From NCBI GenBank assembly GCA_028873825.1, contig JAPPNM010000033.1, positions 1 through 54,084 on the forward strand: 54,084 nt of DNA. The letters run 5' to 3'. Shown here one piece after another: positions 41,643 through 50,409 of this stretch. A program made the translations under genes and the position numbers. The notes beneath the pieces were generated by a model. It was not told where the DNA came from. It saw only the letters and a list, made by a program, of their open reading frames with translations, and made no database searches. The stretch comes from Gemmatimonadota bacterium. GTDB taxonomy: Bacteria; Gemmatimonadota; Gemmatimonadetes; Longimicrobiales; Gaopeijiaceae. The first letter of the stretch is position 1. The number at the start of each line of letters is the position of its first letter.

Positions 41643-43655
41643 ATGCCAGTTCAATCAGCCCCCCCGCGATGGCGCTTTCGCGCGATGGCCCCGTCGGAGC
41701 CCAATCAGAACCCGTTCCAGGGCGAGTTCTTCAGCTCCGACCTACCGCAGCGCTTCGTGCGGGAGTCGGTGCAGAACTCCCTCGACGCCCGCGCGGGATC
41801 CAAGCCCGTCACGGTCCGGTTCACCGTCAGCGGCCCGGAGGGCGCCGTCACGAGACGGCGTGCTCCGCACTACCTGAACGGACTCCGGCCTCACTTCGAA
41901 GCCGCGGTGCGTGCCGAGACCGCCAGCGGAGACGCCGACTCCGACCGGCTGCGGGAGCTCCGGGCACGCGAGGCCCTGTTCGACGGTCCCCTTCCCTTCC
42001 TGACCGTCGAGGACTTCGATACGAACGGTTTGCGGGGCGACATCCGGGCCAACGAGATACGGGCCAGGGGCAACGATTTCTGGGGATTCTTCCGCTCGAT
42101 CGGGATCTCGCCGAAGGACGCGGACGCCGGCGGCTCCTGGGGACTCGGCAAGTGGGTGTTCCCCGACGCCTCCAAGCTGAACGCCTTTCTGGGCGTGACC
42201 CGGCGCGCCGACGAGTCGAGGTTCCTTCTCATGGGACAGGCGATGCTCAAGCTGCACACGCTGGACGGGCGCAAGTTCCCTCCCGTGGGGTTCTTCGCCG
42301 CCGGATCCGCCGAGGACGACGGGGACTGGCTGCCGATGCCAGTCGAGTCTTCGGGGCTCGGCGACAACGGCGACGGCACTCTCGGCTCCGGCGGCGGCGG
42401 CTTCGTTCAGGGGGCGATCCGCGACTTCGGGCTGCGCCCGGACGGGAGACCCGGAACTTCGGTGGTGATCCCGCATCCCATGGAAGAACTCACCGATCCC
42501 TCGAACTTGGCCTACGCCGTCATCAGGCAGTACTTCCACCCGATCATCGCCGGCGACCTCGTGGTGGAGGTCGTCGCGCCGGACCAGCCCGCGCGCACGA
42601 TCGATGCCGGGACGATCGAACAGGAAGCCCGTCGCACTGGCAATGGCGACACCGACGACCCGGAGCAGCGGGTGGAAGCGCTGGTGGGCGCAATCGCGCT
42701 GGCCAGATGGGGACAGGGACATCGCACCGGATTGATCGAAGTCGACGGACGCCGGAAGAGGCCGGCGATCCCCGAGGACCAGGCGCAGCCGCTCCGGGAG
42801 CGCTACCGAAGCGGCGAACGCCTTGCGTTTCACGTGGAGGTCACGGTGGCCGGAAGGCGCAACCGCTTCCGCGTCTTCATCGAGCGCGACGACACGCTAA
42901 CCGCTGGGCACGACTACTTCGTCCGGGGCCATCTCCACATCCCGCGCATGGACTACCTGGTGCGGCATCGCGCCAGGGCGCTCGTGGTGGTGGACAACAA
43001 GTCCGATCTGGGTCACCTGCTGCGCGACGCCGAGGGTCCCTCCCACGAGAAGTGGCGCGCGGACGCCCCGAGGCTCAAGGAGAAGGGATGGCCGGCCGCG
43101 GCGGAGCGCGTGCGGGAGGTGCAGCACGCCGCCGCGAGGATTCTCGACGCGCTCGCCGAGCAGCCCGCCGAGGTCCAGCGGGACGCGCTCTCCGACCTCT
43201 TCCCGGGGAACGTAGGCGCGCGGGCCGGAGCGGGTGGCGGAGGGGGACCGGGACCGCCGCCGGACAAGCCCCCGGCACCCAACCCCCTGGGCATCAGGAA
43301 GGTGCGCGGCGGTTTCGAGCTGGCGTCTTCGGGAACCGAGAACCTAGCGGGGTCCGCCTTCGCGGTGCGCATGGCATACGATGTCGCTCGCGGCACCACC
43401 AACACGGCGTTCTCGCGGTTCGACCGGGGGCTCCGGGCCGGATGCCCCGACTTCTCGCTGGGGAACGGCAGGCTCGCTGTGGACTTGAACCAGTGCAAGG
43501 TCGCGGTGAAGTCCGAGAACGAGGTCCACATTCGTGTGGGCGGGCCGGACTTCTCGTTCAGCGTGACCGGCTTCGACGACCGCGACGTGGTGGTCAAGGT
43601 CACGCCCCTCGCACGGTGGCAGGCGGGTGCCTATCCGGCCGGGGAGGGATCATGA
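41643..43655 (+). CDS. GHKL (HATPase) ATPase of an uncharacterised three-gene operon
   Basis: 670 residues. The N-terminal 300 form a GHKL ATP-binding fold: N box FVRESVQNSLDAR (E41, N45), LTVEDFDTNGLRG (D124) and GGSWGLGKWVF (about 160-170), followed by a long insertion with a Gly-rich loop. The rest is unknown until a Gly/Pro linker near 535; the last 120 residues (GGFELASSGTENLAGSAFAVRMAYDVARG) look like a beta-sandwich. The layout recalls MutL/Hsp90-type ATPases used in several defence systems, but I recognise no named one. Start at 41643 keeps WRFRAMAPSE, which looks conserved-like; 41538 and 41682 are alternatives. The stop overlaps the next gene (ATGA). Confidence 0.7.
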   Translation: MPVQSAPPRWRFRAMAPSEPNQNPFQGEFFSSDLPQRFVRESVQNSLDARAGSKPVTVRFTVSGPEGAVTRRRAPHYLNGLRPHFEAAVRAETASGDADSDRLRELRAREALFDGPLPFLTVEDFDTNGLRGDIRANEIRARGNDFWGFFRSIGISPKDADAGGSWGLGKWVFPDASKLNAFLGVTRRADESRFLLMGQAMLKLHTLDGRKFPPVGFFAAGSAEDDGDWLPMPVESSGLGDNGDGTLGSGGGGFVQGAIRDFGLRPDGRPGTSVVIPHPMEELTDPSNLAYAVIRQYFHPIIAGDLVVEVVAPDQPARTIDAGTIEQEARRTGNGDTDDPEQRVEALVGAIALARWGQGHRTGLIEVDGRRKRPAIPEDQAQPLRERYRSGERLAFHVEVTVAGRRNRFRVFIERDDTLTAGHDYFVRGHLHIPRMDYLVRHRARALVVVDNKSDLGHLLRDAEGPSHEKWRADAPRLKEKGWPAAAERVREVQHAAARILDALAEQPAEVQRDALSDLFPGNVGARAGAGGGGGPGPPPDKPPAPNPLGIRKVRGGFELASSGTENLAGSAFAVRMAYDVARGTTNTAFSRFDRGLRAGCPDFSLGNGRLAVDLNQCKVAVKSENEVHIRVGGPDFSFSVTGFDDRDVVVKVTPLARWQAGAYPAGEGS

Positions 43656-44464
43656 TCCGACGCTTCAACAGCACCGGGCGCGTGGCCATTCCCCGGTCGA
43701 ATGCCGCGGTGACCCTCCGGCGTCTCGAGCAGGTCGGCAGTGGCTCCCCTGTCGGCGACCCGACCGCCAGCGCCGTCGAGACCAGGTGGTCCTTCGACCT
43801 GAAGCTGAGTCTGGACCGCTTCCGCTTCCCGGCCGATGCCCGCATCAGGGTCGAAGCTTGGCGCGGAACCGCGTCCCAGCGCTGGGACTGGGGCACGGTC
43901 GGGCGGTCGGCACCGCCGGACGAGACCGGGAGGATCCTCAAGGACGTGCCGGAGACCTGCCTGTTTCGCGTTTCGGTCATCGAAGCCGGGGACACCGGAC
44001 TACTGCTCGGGCTGGCGGACCGCCTGCGCCCGAAGCTCCCGGTGGAATCGCTGCTCCCCCTGGTGTCGGGCGATCTGGGCGGCGAGGTGTGGCGCCTCGA
44101 CTACGGGCAGGGCGACGACCTCGTGGTGCTCAAGGTCAACGAAGGCCTGCCGGACTTCAGCCGGGCAGTACGGACCGACCCCGGGTTCCGGGCGCTGGTG
44201 ATGCCCCAGGTGCTGCGGTCGATTCTGGAACGGGCCCTGCTGGTGGACCGCGAGGACCCGGCGGAGCCGGAGGGGCGCTGGTCGCCGTGGTTCGATCTCG
44301 CCGGGGACATCCTGCCCGGACGAGATCCGCCGGTTGTGGATCGCGACGCCCAGGACGACCGGATCGCGCAGGCGGATCTCTGGATCGACGATGTCGTCGA
44401 AGCGTTCTCGGCCGACAGGGTCAAGGCGCTGGACGGGTACAGGCAGGCATGGCAGGGCGGATGA
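43652..44464 (+). CDS. Unrecognised middle protein of the GHKL operon
   Basis: 270 residues, no family known to me. The first half is beta-rich (WSFDLKLSLDRFRFPADARIRVEAW, VPETCLFRVSVIEAG); the second reads VWRLDYGQGDDLVVLKVNEGLPDFSRAVRTDP, MPQVLRSILERALL, then an acidic helical tail. No catalytic motif is evident, so a structural bridge or sensor is as likely as an enzyme. Overlaps both neighbours by four bases (ATGA), showing that the three proteins are made together. Confidence 0.65.
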   Translation: MIRRFNSTGRVAIPRSNAAVTLRRLEQVGSGSPVGDPTASAVETRWSFDLKLSLDRFRFPADARIRVEAWRGTASQRWDWGTVGRSAPPDETGRILKDVPETCLFRVSVIEAGDTGLLLGLADRLRPKLPVESLLPLVSGDLGGEVWRLDYGQGDDLVVLKVNEGLPDFSRAVRTDPGFRALVMPQVLRSILERALLVDREDPAEPEGRWSPWFDLAGDILPGRDPPVVDRDAQDDRIAQADLWIDDVVEAFSADRVKALDGYRQAWQGG

Positions 44465-45531
44465 GGGCGCGCGAGTTCAATGCCCGGGGGATTGCGAAGG
44501 CGCGGGAGTTCCTCGCCGAGGTGCGCCGGAACCCGGCGGGGCGCAAGACTCCACCCGAGGAACTCCTGCTCGGGGCGCGGCACACGCGCTCGTTCAGGGG
44601 TCGTCTTCTGGTGGACTCCCGGTGGCACGGCTTCCGATCGCGGCGCGAGATCGGCGAGTATCTCGCGCCGCGGCTGGCGCCGTTTCGGGCGCGGATCGCC
44701 GACCGCACCTCCTTGTGGTCATGGCTCGGGATCTTTCACTTCGAGGACACGGTGCGGATCGTCGACGGCGCCGCCCGGCTGTCGCCGCTCGACGAGACCT
44801 TCGTGATCGACAGGCTGGACAAGCAGAACCTGCGGGGGATGCACCGACACTACCTGCGGTCGGCCTGGCTGCTTTGGGAGACGCATCGAGACGATGCGGC
44901 CTTCCTGCTGGATCAGCCGCCTTGGGCCAGGGGCGGAATCGCCAATGAGGTATTCCAGTCGCAGCGGATCTTCAACTCAGCCGGGGTCGTGCGATTGGTA
45001 CTGAGCCTCTACACGAATGGTGCCCGGTCGAAACGCGGATTCCGGGACCAGCCCGGCGGGCTGAGGCACCTGCTCCGCGTCCTCGATCAGCTCGAACGCA
45101 CACACGACGTCTACGGCATGAGCCCGGAGGCCCTGGTCCGGATCCTTCCCCAGGAGTTTGCGCCTTGGGTGGACGGTACCGACCTGACCGGCGACACGGC
45201 CGCCGATCCGGGCGCGGCTGGAGCGATGGCCGATCCACCTGATCGTTCTCCGCCGCCAGACCGCGATTCCCCCGACCCCGAACCAGACCTCGCGAGCGCG
45301 CCCGACCCGGAACTCCGGAAATGGGAAGCGCTCGTGAGGAGGAACGGCCGCGGAACCATGCGCTACAAGGGATTCTGCGCAACCGTTCGGATCGATGAGG
45401 CCGACGGCACCCTGACGGGGACCGTCACGACTGCCGAGGCGCGCCCGATCGGGACGGTGTCGGCGACGAAGGCCGACGAGTTCAAGCGTGCGGTTCGGGA
45501 AACGGTGGACGAGCATCTTGCACGGGCGTAA
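44461..45531 (+). CDS. DUF6339-like protein with HicB-like C-terminal domain
   Basis: 356 residues. The first 235 match my memory of DUF6339: SLWSWLGIFHFED, MHRHYLRSAWLLWE, RIFNSAGVVRLVLSLY, GGLRHLLRVLDQLERTHDVYGM and ALVRILPQEFAPW. An acidic Pro-rich linker (about 240-295) leads to a 60-residue end, MRYKGFCATVRIDEADGTLTG with KADEFKRAVRETVDEHL, which looks like a HicB antitoxin fold. The fusion of a DUF6339 body to a HicB-like tail is unusual and would suit a self-controlled toxin. Function unknown; last gene of the coupled operon. Confidence 0.65.
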   Translation: MRAREFNARGIAKAREFLAEVRRNPAGRKTPPEELLLGARHTRSFRGRLLVDSRWHGFRSRREIGEYLAPRLAPFRARIADRTSLWSWLGIFHFEDTVRIVDGAARLSPLDETFVIDRLDKQNLRGMHRHYLRSAWLLWETHRDDAAFLLDQPPWARGGIANEVFQSQRIFNSAGVVRLVLSLYTNGARSKRGFRDQPGGLRHLLRVLDQLERTHDVYGMSPEALVRILPQEFAPWVDGTDLTGDTAADPGAAGAMADPPDRSPPPDRDSPDPEPDLASAPDPELRKWEALVRRNGRGTMRYKGFCATVRIDEADGTLTGTVTTAEARPIGTVSATKADEFKRAVRETVDEHLARA

Positions 45532-45741
45532 CGCCCCGTGCGCCATTTCCGCCCCGTATGGCGGACAAGCGAGCCCACTCCAAGTGGACCTTCCACTCGA
45601 CCGGAACAGCGGGCCAACGGTGTCCAGAGCTGCTGCAAGACCGGGGTGGCGAGCCTCCATCACCTCCCGCGTCCGCAACCGTACTGCCTCCCAAGAGCCA
45701 GACCAGCCCCACCGACACCCCTTTCGACCCCCCAGGAACCA
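45532..45741. other. Gap after the GHKL operon with weak hairpin
   Basis: CGCCAT and ATGGCG at about 45541-45563 could fold into a short hairpin just after the operon stop. Otherwise about 200 bases with nothing recognisable. Confidence 0.3.
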
Positions 45742-46212
45742 GTGCAAGTAGACGTGACCCCCACCTACTCGGACACCGAACTGGAAGCAATGATGGCCGA
45801 CATGAAGTCCGAGCTCGTGGAGCGCAAGGGATCGCTCAGGACCGCGCCCGATGGGAAGAACGGCCCCATCGAGCGCATTCGACTCCGACAGATCGCCTAC
45901 AACGCTGTCATGCACAGGACCTACGAGGCCACTCATGCACCGGTCCGCGTCAGCTGGTTCGACGACCGCGTCGAGATCGTGAGCCCGGGCGGACCCTACG
46001 GAGCGGTCACCGCGGACAATTTCGGCCAGCGGTGGATCGCCGACTACAGGAACCCCAGCCTCGCGGACGCCATGCGGGTCCTCGGCATCGTCCAGCGATT
46101 CGGCATGGGTATCACCGTCGCGCGCAGCTCCCTGCGCCGAAACAACCAACCCGAGCCCAGCTTCGAGGTCCAGTCCAACTGGGTCCACTGCACCATCGGA
46201 GCACGGCCATGA
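45742..46212 (+). CDS. Shortened AlbA_2/HATPase_c_4 regulator (internal deletion)
   Basis: 156 residues from GTG. It begins like an AlbA_2 protein (MMADMKSELVERKGSLR) and jumps directly to the C-terminal HATPase_c_4 end (PIERIRLRQIAYNAVMHRTYE, VRVSWFDDRVEIVSPGGPYG, NPSLADAMRVLGIVQRFGMGI). Full members are 400-500 residues, so about 300 internal residues are missing without a break in frame. It may be a dead remnant, or a mini-protein kept because its stop overlaps the start of the ParA gene by four bases. Confidence 0.6.
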   Translation: MQVDVTPTYSDTELEAMMADMKSELVERKGSLRTAPDGKNGPIERIRLRQIAYNAVMHRTYEATHAPVRVSWFDDRVEIVSPGGPYGAVTADNFGQRWIADYRNPSLADAMRVLGIVQRFGMGITVARSSLRRNNQPEPSFEVQSNWVHCTIGARP

Positions 46213-47282
46213 ATGCCACCACGCTGACCTTCTTCAACAACAAGGGCGGAGTGGGGAAGACTTCGCTCGTCTACCACGTGGCATGGATGCTCTCCGAGCT
46301 GGATCACGTCGTCCTCGCCGTCGACCTGGACCCCCAGGCCAATCTGACGGCGGCCTTCCTCGACGAAGATGACCTAGTCGATCTCTGGGAGAGCCCGTGC
46401 GACTCCGCCACCACGATCCACCGATGCGTCGAGCCGCTTACGAAGGTAGGCGACATCCGGGCGCCCCGGCTCCGCCGAGTGTCCGCCGGCCTGCATCTTC
46501 TTCCAGGGGACCTGGCGCTTTCGGACTTCGAGGACCTGCTCTCCAGGGAGTGGCCGGACTGCCTCGGGAGTGCGCCGTACCGCGCCTTCCGATCCATCAC
46601 CTCGTTCTGGCAGGTCATCCGGATGGCCGTCGACGCGTCGCGGGCCGATGTCGTCCTCGTGGACGTCGGTCCCAGTCTGGGGGCCATCAACCGATCGGCG
46701 CTGATCGCCACGGACTTCATGGTCGTTCCGCTGGGCGCCGACCTGTTCTCGCTTCAGGGACTGCGGAACCTGGGGCCGGCGCTTCGCAGATGGCGTCGAG
46801 ACTGGCGAATGAGGCGTGAACACTGGACGCACGCCGAGTTCCCGCTTCCCGTCGGCGACATGCGTCCCATCGGGTATCTGATGCAGCAGCACGGCGTGCG
46901 ACTCCGCCGGCCCGTCAGAGCCTACGACCGCTGGTTCAGGCGCATGCCCGCCGAGTACGCCAGGAGCGTTCTGGACGACGCGTCGGTGTCGGAGAGCATC
47001 CTGCCCGAGGACGATCCCAACATGGTCGCGGAAATCAAGCACTTCCGAAGCCTGATCGCCCTCGGGCAGGAGGCCCGGAAGCCGATCTTCTCGCTGACTC
47101 CCGCCGACGGCGCCATGGGCGCTCACTCCGTGGCGGCGAACGCCGCGTACAAGGACTTCGAGGAGCTGTCGAAGGAGCTCTTGCGACGGATGGCAGGTTC
47201 CCGCAGTCCCCGCGGTGAAGAAATTGCAGGGGACGCGTCCTCCGGCCCGAACAACGGCGACGGACGGGGAAAAAGTCAATAA
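46209..47282 (+). CDS. ParA/MinD-family ATPase
   Basis: 357 residues. Deviant Walker A FFNNKGGVGKTSLVYH with the signature Lys (K12GGVGKT18), VDLDPQANLTAAFLDED, and VVLVDVGPSLGAINRSALIATDFMVVPLGADLFSLQGLRNL are all standard ParA. The 130-residue C-terminal region is longer than in plasmid ParA. There is no parB gene or visible parS cluster beside it, so a partition role is doubtful; ParA-like ATPases also occur alone in defence islands. A CBS-HEPN gene follows after 128 bases. Confidence 0.85.
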   Translation: MNATTLTFFNNKGGVGKTSLVYHVAWMLSELDHVVLAVDLDPQANLTAAFLDEDDLVDLWESPCDSATTIHRCVEPLTKVGDIRAPRLRRVSAGLHLLPGDLALSDFEDLLSREWPDCLGSAPYRAFRSITSFWQVIRMAVDASRADVVLVDVGPSLGAINRSALIATDFMVVPLGADLFSLQGLRNLGPALRRWRRDWRMRREHWTHAEFPLPVGDMRPIGYLMQQHGVRLRRPVRAYDRWFRRMPAEYARSVLDDASVSESILPEDDPNMVAEIKHFRSLIALGQEARKPIFSLTPADGAMGAHSVAANAAYKDFEELSKELLRRMAGSRSPRGEEIAGDASSGPNNGDGRGKSQ

Positions 47283-47410
47283 TTGTCGTGAATTATGTAC
47301 TTTTTTCGTCGGATCGATGCCAGCGGGGTTATTTTGGGCGGCCTGTCGATTCCGTCGCAGACCCTTCGGAGACCTTCCCGCCCACCACTCACCGCCCCAC
47401 GGAGTCCGGA
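47283..47410. promoter_or_regulatory. A+T-rich gap upstream of the CBS-HEPN gene
   Basis: TTGTCG and a following AATTATGTACTTTTTTCG make this the most A+T-rich spot nearby. It may end the ParA transcript or start a new one; GGAG at 47401 is the ribosome site of the next gene. Confidence 0.35.
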
Positions 47411-48490
47411 ATGACGCCGATTCCCCACCAGCTACTCGCCGTCCAAGAGGACATCGCGGCCGGGAAGCGCCGCTGGGCGAAGATCAAGACGCTCCTATCC
47501 TGGTTCGGACAGAAGGGCCGGGGCAAGCATGTCGTCCAGACCATCGAGGAGGCCCTGGGCGAGGCCGGTCTCCTCACCCGCCCGGCGTTCACGTCCGGAG
47601 GCGTACACGACTACATCGAGTTCAAGGCGTCGCCCGAGACCGTTGACGGGCCAGCGGCGGAATCCGCCGATTCGCGCGGCGGCGGGGACGGCGCCAAGCC
47701 CGCCGAGGGGGACCGGTCCGAGGCCATCGAGGGCGGCGACGGACGGGATCGCCCCTCGCCGGAGGGCGCCGGGTCGAAGTTCTGCATCGGCATGCTCGAG
47801 GCCGCCAACCGCCCCCCCGACGAGATCCTGACGATCAAGCGCGACAAGACCGTGGAAGAGGCCACGACGCTGATGATGATGCACCGGTACTCGCAGCTGC
47901 CGGTCACGCAGGACATGCGCCGGATAGACGGAATGATCAGCTGGCGGTCGATGGGCCGGGCGAGGGCGAGGGGCGGCGCCTGCGAGCACGTGCGCGACTG
48001 CCTGGAGCCCGTCCGCATACTCGAGCAGGACGCCCCGTTCTTCGAGGCGGTGGACACGATCGCCGAGGAGGAGGTGGTCCTGGTCCGGGGGAAGAACCGC
48101 ACCGTCACCGGAATCGTGACCACGAGCGACCTGAGTCGCGAGTATCATCGGAAGGCTGCGCCATTCCTGTTGCTGGAGGAGGTGGAGGACAGCATCCGGA
48201 TCCTGATCGGCCGGAATCTGTCGGTCGCGGAGATCGGGAGAGCGAAGAAATCGGGCGACGACACGCGGGAGGTCGAGGATGCGGGCGACCTGACGTTCGG
48301 CGAGTACGTACGGTTGTTGGAGGATCGGGAGAACTGGAGGAAGCTGCGGCTGGGAATCGACCGGAAGCTGTTCGTCGGGCTGCTGAACGACGTTCGCGAG
48401 GTCCGCAACGACGTGATGCACTTCAGGCCGGACTCGTCCGAGCCCGAGGACCTGGACAAGGTGCGGATGCTGCGGAGTCTGCTGGGGTAG
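47411..48490 (+). CDS. CBS-domain protein with C-terminal HEPN-like RNase motif
   Basis: 359 residues. N-terminal helical domain (about 1-75), a Gly/Glu/Asp-rich linker (80-115), then two CBS motifs (ILTIKRDKTVEEATTLMMMHRYSQLPVTQD and VRILEQDAPFFEAVDTIAEEEVVLVRG.. TGIVTTSDLSREY) that would bind an adenine nucleotide. The last 120 residues are helical and hold EVRNDVMHF, the R-N-x3-H signature of HEPN RNases (R332, H337). Reading: a nucleotide sensor joined to an RNA-cutting domain. The ParA gene upstream may belong to the same unit. Confidence 0.72.
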   Translation: MTPIPHQLLAVQEDIAAGKRRWAKIKTLLSWFGQKGRGKHVVQTIEEALGEAGLLTRPAFTSGGVHDYIEFKASPETVDGPAAESADSRGGGDGAKPAEGDRSEAIEGGDGRDRPSPEGAGSKFCIGMLEAANRPPDEILTIKRDKTVEEATTLMMMHRYSQLPVTQDMRRIDGMISWRSMGRARARGGACEHVRDCLEPVRILEQDAPFFEAVDTIAEEEVVLVRGKNRTVTGIVTTSDLSREYHRKAAPFLLLEEVEDSIRILIGRNLSVAEIGRAKKSGDDTREVEDAGDLTFGEYVRLLEDRENWRKLRLGIDRKLFVGLLNDVREVRNDVMHFRPDSSEPEDLDKVRMLRSLLG

Positions 48491-48525
48491 CTCGTCATCG
48501 GGGTCGAGGAGCGTGACGCTCGTTC

Positions 48526-50409
48526 CTACCCCGCCCCCCCAATCCCCATCTCCCCCAGGAACTGCGACGCCCGCTTCGCGTACCCGAGGTACTGCTTCGA
48601 CCGAGTCAGCGTCAGCGTCTCCCGAGCCCTCGTGATCGCCACGAAGCAGCTCCTCCGCTCCTCCTCAACCTCTCGGCTCGTCGGCCCCTTCCGGAGGGCG
48701 TGGAAGGACGGGAACACCTCCTGGGCCATCCCGATCAGATACACGTGCTCGAACTCGAGCCCCTTCGCGCCATGCACGGTCATGCAGCGGAGTGCGTTCC
48801 GTCCCGGCGGCGGCATCTTCGGCGACAAGTCCAGCTGCTGGAGATAGGTGTTCAGAATCACTTCACGCCCGCGTTCGGCGACGATGTCCCGATGCAGCAC
48901 CCGCCAGATCCCCACTTCCTCTCCGGTCAGGTCGGCGAAGTCGTCGTCGGTCCAGGAAGCCCATCCGTCCTCCAGGAACCAATCGACCACCTCCTTGAAC
49001 CGGAGTCGATCGACGAGATCGTCCTGCAGACGCCGCAGCACGCTCTCGTGGCGCCCTGCCCCCGCGCCGGTCGCCGCCGTCGCCCAAGCGCGCAGAAAAT
49101 CCTCCCCGGTCAGCGCGCCGACGGCCTCCACCGTGTCCGGTTGGACGGAAACGCCCGTCAGTCCTTCCCAGGCGAGGCAGATTCGTCGCAGCACCACCCT
49201 GTCATGCCGGGAATTGGCCAGCCGAAGGGCCTCCACCAGAACCCTCACGGCGGGCGAATCGAAGTCGAGCTTCCTCGTGGGCACTATCGCTTCGACGCCC
49301 GCGCCGCAAAGGGTCTCGGCAGCCCGTTGGACAAGCCGGGCGGTTCGGCCCAGAACCGCGCAGTCGCAAGCCCGGAGTCGGCGCTCGCGAACGTCGCGCG
49401 CCACGAACGCCGCCTCGTCCTCCGGCGACGCGAAGACCGCGGTCCGCACGGCATCGCCGTACGGCCGGCCCGCGTCGCGAACGCTGGTGGTCGTCTTGTC
49501 GGAGGTGCGCCGGGAGTTGTGCGAGATCAGGCGGTTCGCCAACGACACGATCGGCGGTGGGCAGCGATAGCTCTCCGGGAGCTCGATCGTCTTCAGCTCG
49601 TAGTCGCGACGCAGATCCCGGAACCGTTGCGGACTCGCGCCGTTCCACTGGTAGATCAGCTGATCGTCGTCCGCCACGACAAAGAGGTTGTGCCGACCGG
49701 ATGGGGCGATCAGACGCAGCAGATCGTACTGCGCCCTGTTGGTGTCCTGGAATTCGTCGACGCACACGTGCGTCCAGCCCAGGCGGACCACTCCGGCCAC
49801 GGCGGGCTTTTCGCCCAGGAGTCTGGCGGCGAAGTGGAGCAGGCTGCCGAAGTCGAGCCGGTTGGCCCCGACGAGCGCGTCGCAGTAGCGACCGAACAGA
49901 GACGGCAACCAGTCGGGGGTCTCAGCCATCGACATCGACTCTCCCTTGCCGCGGTAGGACTCTGAAAACAGCCGATCTACGACTCTCAGCAGGTTTCTGA
50001 GATCGCCGGTCGGCTCGCTTCCAGCGGCCTGCAGGTCGCGGACCACATCTTCGAGGATGGCGATCCTGTCTTCGTCCCGGGTCAAGAGGCCGAAGTCCGG
50101 CCGGATGCCGAGGTGGCTCCCATGCTGCCCGAGAACATCGGCCGCGAAGGTGTGGAAGGTGCATAGCCGGGCGCGATCAAGGTGCTCGCCGAGCAGCCGG
50201 TCGACCCGCTCCCGCATCTCGGCGGCGGCCTTGTTGGTGAACGTCAACGCCAGCGCGGCAGCGTTCTCGTCCCGTTCCAGCAGCCGGGCAACCCGCAGCG
50301 TGAGGACGCCCGTCTTGCCCGAACCGGGTCCCGCGAGAACCAGCAGCGGACCCCCGTTCCACTCCACGGCCCGGCGCTGGTTCTCGTTGAGGTTCTGGAA
50401 CGTGATCAT
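48526..50409 (-). CDS. gajB: UvrD/Rep-like helicase, Gabija GajB
   Basis: 627 residues, superfamily 1 helicase: LNENQRRAVEWNGGPLLVLAGPGSGKT (Q motif and Walker A), LTFTNKAAAEMRERV, VDEFQDTN (Walker B), DDDQLIYQWNGA, LPESYRCPP, VHGAKGLEFEHV and VAITRARETL. Length and its place just after an OLD-family nuclease gene, overlapping it by four bases, identify it as the GajB half of a Gabija anti-phage system, where it responds to DNA ends and helps activate GajA. Intact. Confidence 0.88.
   Translation of the reverse strand: MITFQNLNENQRRAVEWNGGPLLVLAGPGSGKTGVLTLRVARLLERDENAAALALTFTNKAAAEMRERVDRLLGEHLDRARLCTFHTFAADVLGQHGSHLGIRPDFGLLTRDEDRIAILEDVVRDLQAAGSEPTGDLRNLLRVVDRLFSESYRGKGESMSMAETPDWLPSLFGRYCDALVGANRLDFGSLLHFAARLLGEKPAVAGVVRLGWTHVCVDEFQDTNRAQYDLLRLIAPSGRHNLFVVADDDQLIYQWNGASPQRFRDLRRDYELKTIELPESYRCPPPIVSLANRLISHNSRRTSDKTTTSVRDAGRPYGDAVRTAVFASPEDEAAFVARDVRERRLRACDCAVLGRTARLVQRAAETLCGAGVEAIVPTRKLDFDSPAVRVLVEALRLANSRHDRVVLRRICLAWEGLTGVSVQPDTVEAVGALTGEDFLRAWATAATGAGAGRHESVLRRLQDDLVDRLRFKEVVDWFLEDGWASWTDDDFADLTGEEVGIWRVLHRDIVAERGREVILNTYLQQLDLSPKMPPPGRNALRCMTVHGAKGLEFEHVYLIGMAQEVFPSFHALRKGPTSREVEEERRSCFVAITRARETLTLTRSKQYLGYAKRASQFLGEMGIGGAG

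Noticed and set aside
41669-43651. Long plus-strand frame over the GHKL gene in a second frame
   Set aside because: Arg/Gly/Pro-rich shadow; only its last part from 43652 is a real gene.
46209-47282. Plasmid or chromosome partition locus
   Set aside because: ParA-like ATPase is present, but no ParB gene and no cluster of parS-like repeats was seen.
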